Shown here: positions 34,382 to 44,584 of the stretch, in pieces
Position numbering within the stretch: the stretch's first letter is position 1
Layout of the letters: every line of letters starts with the position of its first letter
From: Parabacteroides goldsteinii
GTDB taxonomy: Bacteria > Bacteroidota > Bacteroidia > Bacteroidales > Tannerellaceae
Direction: 5' to 3'
NCBI RefSeq assembly: GCF_015550595.1
Contig: NZ_JADNBB010000019.1
Location: 1 to 64,000 of the forward strand
DNA: 64,000 nt
Translations under genes and position numbers: made by a program
Notes under the pieces: model-generated
Told to the model about the DNA's origin: nothing
What the model saw: the letters and a program-made list of their open reading frames with translations, nothing else
Database searches by the model: none

Positions 34382-35968
34382 TTATCTTTTCAAATTCGAG
34401 TTCAACTGAGTATCTGATGACGGATATGGCAGATAAATAGATTTCTCACCTTGCCAAGTTACTGATTCAGGTACATTGACACCTTCTTTTAGCATAACAC
34501 CCGGGGCTACTTCGATGGGTGCATTGATTTTGCGTTCGTTGAATGTTTTTTCCAACAGTTCCATACGCATCTGGTCATCACGGCGTGTAACCAAGGCTAC
34601 CCAGTAACCACAAACTTCCCAACCATGTTCCTGAAAAGCTGCATTTGCAAAAGCATCACCACTTAAACCACTTTGCAAAGGTTCCAGTCCGGCACGTTCG
34701 CGAACCTTATTAATGCATTCGTAAGCCATTGCATTCGGGGTACCGTCAGCACGCGCTTGTGCTTCTGCATACCATAAAAGAACTTCCGAATAGCGGATCA
34801 AACGATGGCGATGTCCGTTTGTTGATACTGAAACATTGGCAGGCTTTGTATAATCATAATCACCTCCGTCTTGGCCAATTGAAAAGATGGAAAACATCGG
34901 ATGCTGTTCGGGTATGTCTTTATCCCACCAATCGATTAATTCAGCACCGGCTTTGTTGCCTTTTAGGATTTTCGGGTTGTAAGTCGCATCCTTACGCGGA
35001 CCGGCAGGAAATTCTTTCCAGAACTTGATTTCGCCCCAGCCATCACCCCAACCACCGAGGGATTCAAACATATTACTGTTGGTCATCTGTGAGTCTTCGT
35101 CCCATTGGAATGAACCGGAATAATTGATACCGACAACCGTTTCATTGGTGTAGTTATGGCTAATTGCATATACATTTTTATAATCAGGTTCGAGGATATA
35201 TTCATAATCTCCTTTGTTTACTCCATCGATCACTGCTTTTGCTTGTTCGGCAGCCGAAGCGTAATATTGTGTCTGCTTCAACGGCCAGCCAGCCATTGCC
35301 ATATAAACAGCAGCCAGGGTGGCTTGTGCAGCCTGCTTGGTGATATAAATATTGGCTCCGCTAATATATCTCGGTGCGGTGGAATAAGTGGTTGGAAGAG
35401 TCGCTACACAATCCTGCAAATCTTTAACGATCTGATTGTATACTTCTTCAATGCTTGCCAACGGACGTTCGTAATTGATTTCATTATCCAATACCAATGG
35501 AACTTGTCCCCAGCGGCGGACCAGCCAAAAGTAGTTTGCGGCACGCCAATACTTGGCTTGACCAATTGCAATATTGAGCTCTTCTTGCGTAGTCGGTGTC
35601 TTTTCTGCATTTAGGATAATATAGTTGGCCGCTTTGATAGCTGTATATCCGGTAGACCATGAGGCGTCTACGCCCTTATTGGCATCTGTCGGGTGGAATC
35701 CGTCCACTTCAGCATATGCCTGTTTGTTACTACCTGAATTTGTTGTCAAGTCGTCACCTTGCCAGGAAGGAATCGTCGGGTTTGTATTAACTTGAATATC
35801 GCAAACTTTGCGATATAAGGCATAGGTTGCCATGTTCAATTCATCCTGAGATGCGAAGAAGGTTTCTGCGATTAATTGCCCCTTCGGATCTTCATTGAGA
35901 AAGTCGTTACATGATGAGGTTGATAGCATCACCAAACCTAAAGCACATATTATATATTTAGTTTTCAT
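34382..35968 (-). CDS. SusD/RagB glycan-binding lipoprotein (PUL 1)
   Basis: Surface lipoprotein that binds a glycan and caps the SusC channel. The 528-residue protein has a lipobox TSSC (Cys20), the RagB/SusD N-terminal TPR-like part (YALYRKVCDIQVNTNPTIPS, KYWRAANYFWLVRRWGQVPL) and the C-terminal SusD domain (LIRYSEVLLWYAEAQARADG, CINKVRERAGLEPL). The gene follows susC by 23 bp. It is intact although its susC partner is interrupted. Confidence 0.93.
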   Translation of the reverse strand: MKTKYIICALGLVMLSTSSCNDFLNEDPKGQLIAETFFASQDELNMATYALYRKVCDIQVNTNPTIPSWQGDDLTTNSGSNKQAYAEVDGFHPTDANKGVDASWSTGYTAIKAANYIILNAEKTPTTQEELNIAIGQAKYWRAANYFWLVRRWGQVPLVLDNEINYERPLASIEEVYNQIVKDLQDCVATLPTTYSTAPRYISGANIYITKQAAQATLAAVYMAMAGWPLKQTQYYASAAEQAKAVIDGVNKGDYEYILEPDYKNVYAISHNYTNETVVGINYSGSFQWDEDSQMTNSNMFESLGGWGDGWGEIKFWKEFPAGPRKDATYNPKILKGNKAGAELIDWWDKDIPEQHPMFSIFSIGQDGGDYDYTKPANVSVSTNGHRHRLIRYSEVLLWYAEAQARADGTPNAMAYECINKVRERAGLEPLQSGLSGDAFANAAFQEHGWEVCGYWVALVTRRDDQMRMELLEKTFNERKINAPIEVAPGVMLKEGVNVPESVTWQGEKSIYLPYPSSDTQLNSNLKR

Positions 35969-35991
35969 AAGAATTCTTCTTTATTTAATGG

Positions 35992-38900
35992 TTAGAAATT
36001 CATGCGGACACCAAAAGTATACGAACGAGTTAACGGATAGGCTCCTAAATCAATACCATCGTTTATATCGATACTGCCTGTACCAGGATTTACAAAAGAG
36101 ATACCGGCCGGATCCATACCTTTATATCCTGTAATGGTAAATACATTCTGGCAACTGAATGTAAAACGCAGGTCTGCGAACTTAGCCACAGTCTTCGGCA
36201 GATTGTAAGACAAACTGATATTGTCTAAGCGGAAGTAGCTGGCCGATTCCAGGAATTTAGTAGAAGTGGAAGCCGACTGATAGTCGTTGCCAGATATTGT
36301 GACAGCCGGATAACGGGCTGACTGTCCTTTTGTGGCAAAGTTATCATTCATGTATTCGCGTAATGTAACAAATGCAAAGTCACCAGTCATGGCTGTTCCG
36401 GTAAAACGAAGCAGATTCAATCGATCCGCACCGAACGAACCTGTAAAGAACATGTTCAAATCCCAGTTCTTCCAACGCAGACTGTTATTCCAACCCAAGG
36501 TGAAGTCCGGGTTTGCCTTTCCGATAAAGGTACGGTCTTTACTATCAATGATTCCATCTTCGTTTCGATCTACGAACGTATCATGTCCTGTTTCGTCTAG
36601 CCCTTGCCATTCGTATCCATAGAAAGAACCGATCGGTTGTCCTACTTCTATACGAGACACACCGTCTGTCGGAATCATACCGGAAACAACATTTGCTCCG
36701 GAAATAAAGTCCAATCCAGCCAGATCTTTTACTTCGTTCTTAAGATAGGTTCCGTTAATGGTCGTATTCCATCCGAAATCCGGTGTATCAAAAATAGTAG
36801 CATTGACAGAGAAGTCGACACCACGGTTGCTGATTTCGGCGGCATTCACCCAATAAGAACCACCGCCGTCATAGGAGGGTATGGTGCGTTTCAGCAAACC
36901 GTCTTTCGTACGTTTGTCGAAGTAGTCTAATGAAACGTTCAACCGGCGATTGAGTACGCTGAAATCAACACCCAGATCGAACTGATGTGTTGTTTCCCAA
37001 GATAATTCCGGAGTTGCTTTCGTTTGTCCGATCCAATAACCGGTGTATTTGGAGGTTCCGCCAAAAGCATACAATTCCTGTTTCATTAAGCCTAATGTTT
37101 CATACGGGTCGATAGCCTGGCTACCGATCACACCATAGCTGGCCCGGATTTTCAGATCCTGAACAACGTTTTGTTTTTGCATAAACGGTTCATTACCCAT
37201 TGACCAGGCAGCGGCAATAGATGGGAACCAGCCCCATTTGTCTTGTGTGAACTTAGAAGAACCGTCGGCACGTAACGTACCGGTTACCATATAACGATCT
37301 TTGAAATTATACATTACACGGGCAACACCGGAAACCAATCCCCATTTAGTATATTTATTATCCACTGTACGGCTAGAGGCCATATTGGCGTTCCACCATC
37401 CAACACTTTCCGTCAATAAATTCTGACCGTTTACGGATAGATAACGATATTCGGATTGGGTAGCCTCATAAACAGCTGTAGCTGTCAACGCGTGATCGCC
37501 CCATTTGCCTGTATAGGTAAAGTTGTTCGTAGTCTGTAAAGTCATGCGATAAGCATCGTTGTTACCCATGCTACTTTTACTATCAACCTTCTTCGTTCCA
37601 AATGAATATCCTTTCAGATCGTTATAATCGATGCCGTTACTGGTCGTAAAAGTTAATCCAGGTAAGATATCGAACTTTAAATCGATACGGGCATTGACGA
37701 TATCGGTCATCGATTCACCCATCTGTTCTTTCAACAGACCTACAGGATTCAACTGCGTTAACGCACTGTAGTTGTCTCTAACGTATGTACCATCGTCATT
37801 CATGATGCCGAGTACCGGTGCATAGTTCATTGCAATATTAACGATATTATCTTTGCCTGTATTGAAGTTGGCACTCTTCCGGACGTTATGCGAAGCGTTC
37901 ACATCGGCTGTCAGGTGCAGCCAGTTTGTTAGTTGCGAAGTGATATTGGCACGAGCCTGATAACGTTTGTTGTTGTTTTCGATTACCACGCCGTCTTCTC
38001 CGGTGAAGTTACCCGAAACCAAATACTGTATCTTGTCGCTACCACCGGAAAGTGTAAGGCGATAATCTTGTGTTACACCATTCTGGAAAATTTCATCTTG
38101 CCAGTCGGTACCTGCTGTTCCGTTTTGGAATGCCGACAGTTGATCAGAAGAAAAGGTATTTGCCCGATATGTATTATACAAAGTGGCAAATTCGTACGGG
38201 TTCAACGTATCGTAGCGTTTTGCCACTGTTCCGACACCTATACGAGCATCAAACATGATCTGACGGGAATTGGCTTTACCAGTCTTTGTGGTAATTAATA
38301 CAACTCCGTTTGCACCGCGTGAACCGTAGATGGCAGTTGAAGAAGCATCCTTCAAAATTTGCATCGATTGGATATCTTCAGGATTCAAACCAGTCAGGCC
38401 GCTTTCACGAACGATGCCGTCGATTACATACAATGGGTCGTTGCTGCGGTTAATAGAACCGGACCCACGTACACGAATCTTTACTGTTCCTCCTGGAACA
38501 CCGCTGCTTTGTACCTGTACACCAGAAACACGGCCTTGCAAAGCATCGGACACCTGTGTGATCGGTTGATCTTTAAACGCTTTACTGTCTAATACGGATA
38601 CCGAACCGGCTAAGTCGGCCTTTCGTACCGTACCATAACCAACTACTACAACTTCATCAAGTGCTTGGCTATCTTCCTTCAATGTAATATTGAATGAAGA
38701 CTGGCTACCGACTTCAATCTCCTGTGGGAGATAACCTATGTAAGAAATCTGCAGAATCGCATTTGCCGGAACGTTTTCCAATGTAAACTTACCATCGAAA
38801 TCGGTGATTGTTCCGTTTGTAGTACCTTTGACAATAATGTTGGCACCGGTTACCGGCCCCATATCGTCTTTTACTACACCGGAAATAACACGTGTATCCT

Positions 38901-39347
38901 TCTGATTTGTTTCTGTGTTTACAGGTGTTTCTTTTCTTGAAATGATTATCTGACGATCAGATATAGAATAAATATTTTCCGTGCCGGAAAATATTTATTC
39001 TATATCTGACGATCAGATATAGAATAAATATTTTCCGTGCCGGAAAATATTTGATCAAGTATCGTGTTTATCTGTTGATTTGTAGCTTTGACAGACACTT
39101 TCCGATTCAGGTCGATCGCTTTGTCGAGATAAAAGAAAATAAACTCGCTATTATTTTCTATTTCATTAATTACTTCTTTGACTGTTTTATTCTCAGTTGT
39201 TATAGAGAAAGATGTTTGCTGAGAATATGTTTCTGAAGCAAAGCAAGTTCCAATAGTTAAGAACGTCAAAAGCAGAAAAATCTTCATGGTGCGTAATAAT
39301 CTCTTTTTGTTTGGTTTTCTTTGACTAAACCTTGTGTTCTTTTTCAT
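35992..39347 (-). pseudogene. SusC/RagA TonB-dependent transporter split by a frameshift (PUL 1)
   Basis: Two open frames make up one SusC. The first (39000-39347, 115 residues) has the signal peptide and an STN domain (KTVKEVINEIENNSEFIFFY) and stops at TAG. The second (its first ATG at 38862, 956 residues) has the carboxypeptidase-regulatory-like domain, LDEVVVVGYGTVRKADLAG, the plug and the barrel ending in SYTFGVRMNF. Between them lies a 56-bp insertion that shifts the frame by two. Removing 56 bp gives one frame of 1099 residues across DRQIIISRKETP. As it stands the transporter part lacks a signal peptide and would not be exported. The break is recent, since the rest of the gene shows no decay. 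Confidence 0.9.
38947..39052. repeat. 50-bp direct repeats with perfect 25-bp inverted repeat inside susC
   Basis: Identical 50-bp copies lie at 38947-38996 and 39003-39052, separated by ATTCTA. The spacer and flanks make a perfect inverted repeat at 38985-39037 with 25-bp arms and the loop CGA. Each single copy holds two smaller palindromes (arms TATCTGA/TCAGATA and AAATATTTTCCG/CGGAAAATATTT). The spacer is the reverse complement of a piece of the copy, so this is a foldback duplication rather than a plain tandem copy. Confidence 0.95.
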
Positions 39348-39403
39348 ATATGAAACGATTTAAGTTTATAAATACGGTTTAATGCATGTGAAATTGAATG
39401 AGT

Positions 39404-39427
39404 GGACAAGTTGCTAAATACTCGTCC
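39404..39427 (-). promoter_or_regulatory. leader hairpin before susC of PUL 1
   Basis: GGACAAGT and ACTCGTCC form an 8-bp stem with one G-U pair and an 8-nt loop, 57 nt before the SusC start. The position resembles that of the conserved leader hairpins of PULs 2 and 3, but the sequence differs. Confidence 0.4.
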
Positions 39428-39460
39428 TGTTGTTTCTAAGGATCCATGTTTGTTTGATTT

Positions 39461-40666
39461 TTAGGGTTTAACAATAATATTTATGTATTCGTCGTTTTTT
39501 ATTATCTCTATCGGAGCTGCTTTCTGAAGTGCATTGAATACTTCATCCAGATCTTCTTTCAAATCCAGTTTGCCACTACAAGTCAGTTCGTTTACTTTTT
39601 CATCCCAGTTCATTTTTATTCCATAGTATTTGCAGAGTTTTCTCAATACGATATTAAGTCTTTGTTGGTTGAACTGGTAATATCCATCTTTCCATGTTAC
39701 ATAATCTTTCGTGTCTACATTTGAAACGCTACTCTTATTGCTTTGATTATCATATAAAAATAACTGATTTGGATTTAATGTGCTTTTCTTTAGACCTTTG
39801 GCTTTGATCTCCACTTTTCCTTCTACCAATACGACATCACTACTGGATTCGTTTTCATAAGCAGAGACATTGAACTGGGTTCCCAGATCCCGGATCTCCA
39901 TTGTTTTTGTTTTTACAATGAATGGCCGGTTTTCATCATGCACAATATCCAGATAGATTTCTCCTTCGACAAAAATTTCCCGGTTATGATCTGTAAATTT
40001 TGCAGGATAGATAACTTTTGATCCGGAGTTCACCCATATTTTACTTCCATCTATAAATGTAATAGAAGAGCGCTTTCCTATAGGAACAATGAGTTGGTTG
40101 AATGATTGGATTTCTTCTTTCTCTTTTTCTACTTCAACACTTTGGGAGTTTACACTTACACCTCCTTCTTTCTTGTACTCAACCTCGGTTTCCTTCCCTT
40201 CAAGAGATAGTTTCTTGTTCTCTGAAAGGATTAACTGTACATTTTGTGATGGATCGTCGGTATGCGGTATAGATTTTATGATTGCCTCATAATTAATCTC
40301 TTGTTTATTGGAATATATGTTATACCATTCATAAGCAAAAAGTAGGAGTAAGGATGCAGCGATTCCTACTGTAATTTTTATAAAACTGATTCGTTTTTTC
40401 TTTGAGTCATATTGCTCGTTGGCAGTCTGAATTCTTTTCCATAGATTTTTTTGTTCTCCAAAGGATAAACTGGAGCTATCGGTAGAAACTTTTATATTTT
40501 TGAGGAAAAAGCGAGCAGCTTCGATTTCGACAGCCAAAGATGCATTTTCTGCCTGAAGCTGTTGCCAGAATAAACGATCTTTTCCCGTTGGGTGTAATTC
40601 CGATTCCAGAAAATAATCATCACTCAGTAATTGATGTGCTTTATATTTAGTATAGTCTTTATTCAT
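39461..40666 (-). CDS. FecR family anti-sigma factor (PUL 1)
   Basis: A 401-residue transmembrane regulator: cytoplasmic N-terminal part (about 1-95), one membrane span (FIKITVGIAASLLLLFAYEW), then the periplasmic FecR domain (IVPIGKRSSITFIDGSKIWV, GEIYLDIVHDENRPFIVKT) and the C-terminal STN-contacting domain (LRKLCKYYGIKMNWDE). It would hold the sigma factor encoded just upstream and release it when SusC signals through its STN domain. It is longer than the FecR proteins of PULs 2 and 3, with an extra charged segment before the FecR domain. Since susC is broken, signalling would be impaired. Confidence 0.92.
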   Translation of the reverse strand: MNKDYTKYKAHQLLSDDYFLESELHPTGKDRLFWQQLQAENASLAVEIEAARFFLKNIKVSTDSSSLSFGEQKNLWKRIQTANEQYDSKKKRISFIKITVGIAASLLLLFAYEWYNIYSNKQEINYEAIIKSIPHTDDPSQNVQLILSENKKLSLEGKETEVEYKKEGGVSVNSQSVEVEKEKEEIQSFNQLIVPIGKRSSITFIDGSKIWVNSGSKVIYPAKFTDHNREIFVEGEIYLDIVHDENRPFIVKTKTMEIRDLGTQFNVSAYENESSSDVVLVEGKVEIKAKGLKKSTLNPNQLFLYDNQSNKSSVSNVDTKDYVTWKDGYYQFNQQRLNIVLRKLCKYYGIKMNWDEKVNELTCSGKLDLKEDLDEVFNALQKAAPIEIIKNDEYINIIVKP

Positions 40667-40756
40667 CTTTAGGGAGTCGCTTTTGTTATAAGGATACAGC
40701 AGTCCTCAATTTATACTCACCTAAAAATGATTTTTTTATTTAGCATTAGAATTTTG

Positions 40757-41341
40757 TTATTTTAGAGAAATGGAAAGTGCCAATATAAATATTTCCACAG
40801 AACCGTAACTGGCTCTGATTTTCTTTAATGAGCGTTGGATCAGGTTTTGGGCTGATTGGTAATTCAGATTCATCAAAATACATATTTCATCCATGCTTAA
40901 TTCCTGAATAAATCTGTAATATATGATCTCTTTCTGCCGTGGAGGAAGTGAAGACAAAATTTCTTTTAATTTTCTCTGCTGATTTGTATATTGCTCATTT
41001 TTGATGAAAACTTCTTCAACCGTCGGTTCCAGTGAGAATTGAATATTCTCTGGTAGTTCCCGGTCATAAAGAGATTCTTTATAGAGAGTCCGGATAAGGC
41101 AATTCTTTAAAGAAACGAATAGGTAGACTTTTATATTTTCAGGAGTGACGAGACGGTCCCGGTTTTTGTATAGCGAAGTGAAAACTTCTTGTATACAATC
41201 TTTTATGATTTCAGAGTCGGATGTGAAACGAAGACCATACCGGTACAGAATTTGTACATAAGTATTGTATATCCAGCAATAGGAATCATTATCGCCGGAA
41301 ACGAATTGGCGCCACCTTATTTTAGTCTCGTCTACTAGCAT
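40757..41341 (-). CDS. ECF-type sigma factor (PUL 1)
   Basis: A 194-residue ECF sigma factor. The start MLVDETKIRWRQFV is chosen because a full promoter lies just upstream and the N-terminal extension of the open frame is not sigma-like. Region 2 shows SEIIKDCIQEVFTSLYKN, region 4 shows LSSLPPRQKEIIYYRFIQEL, SMDEICILMNLNYQSAQNLI. It is followed by its likely anti-sigma factor FecR and the SusC/D genes, the classical trans-envelope signalling order. Promoters recognised by it may lie before susC. Confidence 0.92.
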   Translation of the reverse strand: MLVDETKIRWRQFVSGDNDSYCWIYNTYVQILYRYGLRFTSDSEIIKDCIQEVFTSLYKNRDRLVTPENIKVYLFVSLKNCLIRTLYKESLYDRELPENIQFSLEPTVEEVFIKNEQYTNQQRKLKEILSSLPPRQKEIIYYRFIQELSMDEICILMNLNYQSAQNLIQRSLKKIRASYGSVEIFILALSISLK

Positions 41342-41358
41342 GGTTATGTATTGTTTGA

Positions 41359-41388
41359 CAAATATAAGACATTTATTATGAAAAACAA
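41359..41388 (-). promoter_or_regulatory. promoter of the PUL 1 sigma gene
   Basis: On the minus strand TTG, a 19-bp spacer and TATATTTG (plus strand CAAATATA at 41359-41366) match the housekeeping Bacteroides promoter. The -7 element ends 17 bp before the chosen start codon. Confidence 0.75.
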
Positions 41389-41430
41389 GGTTTATAGTTT
41401 TGGATTGCTGAATAATATGCTGTAAGCAAA

Positions 41431-41464
41431 AAAGGTTCCTGTTTGAATATAAGCAGGAACCTTT
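41431..41464 (-). terminator. terminator after the GH29 gene
   Basis: A perfect 11-bp stem (AAAGGTTCCTG with CAGGAACCTTT) around a 12-nt loop; on the minus strand it runs into a T-rich tail. It ends PUL 2. Confidence 0.88.
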
Positions 41465-41480
41465 AGTTATCACTTTTTTC

Positions 41481-42845
41481 TTATAATGTCTCAAAAACAG
41501 CGAAATTCAATATTTGGGGTTCTGCTTTCGACTCTGTTACAATAAGTTTGATAGCATCGAGTTTCTGGGGATCGAACCGGTTAATATGTTTGTGCCCGAT
41601 GCAGGAACCGGAAGACAGATCGATCCACTCATTATCCTTTTTCCCTTTTAGAGTATATTTTAAAACTCTTTCTCCTTTAGATATGTCTTCCTGCATAATA
41701 ACGCGATCGATGCTGGTCGGCTTTTCGAAAGCCAGGATGTATTCTGATCCGGTTCCGGAAGTTTGTTGGAGCGGTGTACTGTATTGCCGGTTTATCTCTT
41801 TACCTAATGCTTCTATCCGGCGAACATCAGCTTCCGGGATAAGCCCTTTGTTGTCGACAACCAGCCCTAATAGCATATTCGTATTTCTTCCAACACTGGT
41901 TTCATATTTTGTTAGTAGCTCAGGTATCGTGAACATCATGCTGTCTTCTCCGGCTGTCCAAAACCAACCGCCCTGGAATGAACGATTCCAGCGCAAGGTG
42001 AAGTCAGATTCTCCCGGACACCAGAACGGGGCAAAGGGATCACCGTTCAGACCGTTGATAACACGGGTGCCATCTGCATTTGTCGTAGAGTCGGCCGTAG
42101 ACCAGCAAGGGTAGGGGGCAACACCTTCTTCGTTGCCAACCCATCTGACCAGATTCGGGTGACCATAAGGGCCCTGGAAGACAACAGCGTTGGGCTGTAA
42201 CTTTTGAACTAGTGATAACACGTCTGCACCGCCCTGTTCCCTGGAGAGTACACCTCCGTCGAACCATATTTCAAACAATTCGCTGTAATTACTCCACAAC
42301 TCGGTTAGTTGTTGTGTTACGATCTTATTGTATTCCTCCTGGTTGACCGGACCTCCTTCCTGAACAATTCCCGGATTATCTACATACAGATAGCCATTGG
42401 CCGTGGTGCTGGCATAGATACCCGGTTTGATGTTATATTTTTTGCAGGAAGCAACAAAATCGGCAACAATATCTCCTTCACCATTTTTCCAGGGAGATTG
42501 TTTGATACTGTAATCGTGTGCTTCTGTCGGCCACAAGCTGAAGCCGCTGCAATGTTTGGCAACAAGTACTGCATATTTAGCTCCCAGCTTCTGGGCCGTT
42601 TCCAGCCATTGATCGGTGTTTAAGTCTGTCGGATTGAATATGGAAGCGTTCGGGTGTGTCCCCCAGTTCCTGAAATTATAATCCGGTTGATAAACCGGCA
42701 TGTCGAAATGGATCAGGACTCCCACTTCTGCATCCGCCCAGGCTAGTTGCCGGGCATTGGGAGTAACTATCTTCGTTGTCTCTTTGGGTGAACAGGATAT
42801 GAGGACAGATAGAGCTGCCAGTAATCCTATAACTGTTTTTTTCAT
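41481..42845 (-). CDS. GH29 alpha-L-fucosidase lipoprotein
   Basis: Removes terminal alpha-linked L-fucose from glycans. The 454-residue protein has a lipoprotein signal (LISC, Cys18), so it is likely cell-surface or periplasm attached. The GH29 barrel is seen in EVGVLIHFDM, KYAVLVAKHCSGFSLWP and the nucleophile motif EIWFDGG (Asp196), and a C-terminal beta domain of F5/8-like type follows (about 355-454). It is the only enzyme of PUL 2. Fucose caps mucin O-glycans and blood-group antigens, which fits the sulfatase and hexosaminidase genes of PUL 3. A terminator-like hairpin lies between it and susD. Confidence 0.92.
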   Translation of the reverse strand: MKKTVIGLLAALSVLISCSPKETTKIVTPNARQLAWADAEVGVLIHFDMPVYQPDYNFRNWGTHPNASIFNPTDLNTDQWLETAQKLGAKYAVLVAKHCSGFSLWPTEAHDYSIKQSPWKNGEGDIVADFVASCKKYNIKPGIYASTTANGYLYVDNPGIVQEGGPVNQEEYNKIVTQQLTELWSNYSELFEIWFDGGVLSREQGGADVLSLVQKLQPNAVVFQGPYGHPNLVRWVGNEEGVAPYPCWSTADSTTNADGTRVINGLNGDPFAPFWCPGESDFTLRWNRSFQGGWFWTAGEDSMMFTIPELLTKYETSVGRNTNMLLGLVVDNKGLIPEADVRRIEALGKEINRQYSTPLQQTSGTGSEYILAFEKPTSIDRVIMQEDISKGERVLKYTLKGKKDNEWIDLSSGSCIGHKHINRFDPQKLDAIKLIVTESKAEPQILNFAVFETL

Positions 42846-42885
42846 GATTGAGTCAGATTATATTTCAGATACAAGTATAGTGAAA

Positions 42886-42919
42886 AATAATGAGCCAATT
42901 AACTAATTGGCTCATTATT
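42886..42919 (-). terminator. intercistronic terminator after susD of PUL 2
   Basis: Perfect 16-bp arms (AATAATGAGCCAATTA with TAATTGGCTCATTATT) are separated by 2 bp, and on the minus strand a T run follows. It starts within 6 bp of the susD stop and would lower read-through into the fucosidase gene. Confidence 0.88.
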
Positions 42920-42924
42920 ACTGT

Positions 42925-44547
42925 TTACCAATCCGGGTTTTGTGGTAACAAATTAGGATTGTAAGTGAATTCGTCGGTCGGTATCGGACGCAGGTACAGA
43001 CGATCGTACCATTTACGGGTCATATTTCCGTATAAAATACGATAGTTTCCGGTGTCCGGATCACGTGGTCCTAAGTACGTTTTCTGGTTTTCGAGTAGTT
43101 TACCGGCTTTCCACCGGCACAAGTCGTTCCATCGAATACCTTCGCAAGCCAATTCTACCCGGCGTTCACGGCGGATCTCGTTGAGTAACGGAGAAATGCT
43201 AACTTCCCAGTTAGGCCAGTTCGGGTCGGTAAATCCTACATTGGTCGTCAGATGAGGCATGCCTACACGATCGCGCAGTTTATTGATCGTTTTGTCCAGT
43301 ACAGCCTGGTCGCATTCACCTAATTCGGCTTTTGCTTCTGCGTAGTTCAATAGCACTTCACCATAACGGTAGATCAGATCATCCAGCGTACATTTAATAT
43401 ATTCATTGTCTTCGGCCAGCGGAGAATACATCTTATATAAACGATAACCGGTGAAAGTCAGATTATTGAAGACCGGTGAATTCTCATATTCTTCCGAACC
43501 GTCGGCTAAGATAGCAATAGGGCGATCAGGAGTATACACACATTGTTTCAAACGTGGGTCACGATTCTCAAATTCATCCATGAATTTAATATCTCCCTTA
43601 TAAAGATTACTTAATCCGATCGGTTTACCGTCTGTACACAAGAATGATTCTACGAAATCTTTGGTCATTCCGGTACCAGCTTCACGAACGGTACGCGGAC
43701 GGTTGTTCATACGTTTGTCTGTAATATAGGCGGTAAAGAAGATTGCTTCTTTATTATTCGTATAATCCTGCTGGTTGAACAAGGCATGATAATCATCTTG
43801 AATATTACCGGTTGAATAGATATCGAAGTTACCGCTGTTGATGATTCTTTCAGAGGCTTCCACACTGGCACGCAGATATTTGTCTGCGTTTTCCATGTTT
43901 CTGTATTTTCTCCAGGTTCCTTCAAACAGGCAAACTCTCGATTTCAGTGTTAAAGCGGAGTATCTGCTAAGCCGGGTATCTGTCATTGTTTCCGGTAGCC
44001 ACTCACTTGCTTTATCCAGGCAGGCACAGATCGAGTCTATAACCGTTCCGCGGTCATTGCGTGGATTGTATAGCTCTTCCGAAGAAGTGGTCAGGTCTGT
44101 AGTCAACCAAGGTACGTCACCGAAACGGAGTACTTTTTCATAATAGAATTTAGCCTTGAAGAAATAGACTTCACCGACATACCGGTGAATGTTTTCTGTT
44201 ATTCCTTCAACCGTATGATAACGTGCCAGGAAATAGTTACAGCTTCGGATGTTTGCCCAGTCACTCTTCGCCCAGCCTCCGCCGGCAGTAGGAACGGTAT
44301 AATCGCTCCAGATGAAATCGTCTTTTGTCTGATGCGCCTGGTTGTCGGACGCATTGTCGTTGCCATAGGCACCGGTATTATCCAGTGTGGTATAAAACTG
44401 GTTGGCAAAGTTTTTCAAGTCACTTTCTGTCTTCCAATAAGTCTCGTCATTGATCTTATCTTCCGGGTATAAATCCATGAAATCGTTGTTACATGCAGAA
44501 ACTCCGAGTAGTAAAGACAAGCTTGCAATATAATATACTTTTTTCAT
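42925..44547 (-). CDS. SusD/RagB glycan-binding lipoprotein (PUL 2)
   Basis: A 540-residue lipoprotein (VSAC, Cys19) with SusD features: the N-terminal region with NYFLARYHTVEGITENIHRY, FFKAKFYYEKVLRFGDVPWL, and the C-terminal part DDLIYRYGEVLLNYAEAKAE, INKLRDRVGMPHL and RRERRVELACEGIRWNDLCR. It binds the target glycan on the cell surface together with the SusC encoded 37 bp upstream. The ligand is unknown; the linked fucosidase suggests fucosylated glycans. Confidence 0.93.
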   Translation of the reverse strand: MKKVYYIASLSLLLGVSACNNDFMDLYPEDKINDETYWKTESDLKNFANQFYTTLDNTGAYGNDNASDNQAHQTKDDFIWSDYTVPTAGGGWAKSDWANIRSCNYFLARYHTVEGITENIHRYVGEVYFFKAKFYYEKVLRFGDVPWLTTDLTTSSEELYNPRNDRGTVIDSICACLDKASEWLPETMTDTRLSRYSALTLKSRVCLFEGTWRKYRNMENADKYLRASVEASERIINSGNFDIYSTGNIQDDYHALFNQQDYTNNKEAIFFTAYITDKRMNNRPRTVREAGTGMTKDFVESFLCTDGKPIGLSNLYKGDIKFMDEFENRDPRLKQCVYTPDRPIAILADGSEEYENSPVFNNLTFTGYRLYKMYSPLAEDNEYIKCTLDDLIYRYGEVLLNYAEAKAELGECDQAVLDKTINKLRDRVGMPHLTTNVGFTDPNWPNWEVSISPLLNEIRRERRVELACEGIRWNDLCRWKAGKLLENQKTYLGPRDPDTGNYRILYGNMTRKWYDRLYLRPIPTDEFTYNPNLLPQNPDW

Positions 44548-44584
44548 TCTGTTTTTAATTTTAATTATTCTACAATATTCTGTC

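Noticed and set aside
35992-38862. Separate functional short SusC
   Set aside because: It lacks a signal peptide and STN domain; both are found in the adjacent frame and are joined exactly by removing 56 bp.
38947-39052. Insertion sequence or transposon end
   Set aside because: There is no transposase or foreign sequence; every base of the insertion derives from the neighbouring susC sequence.
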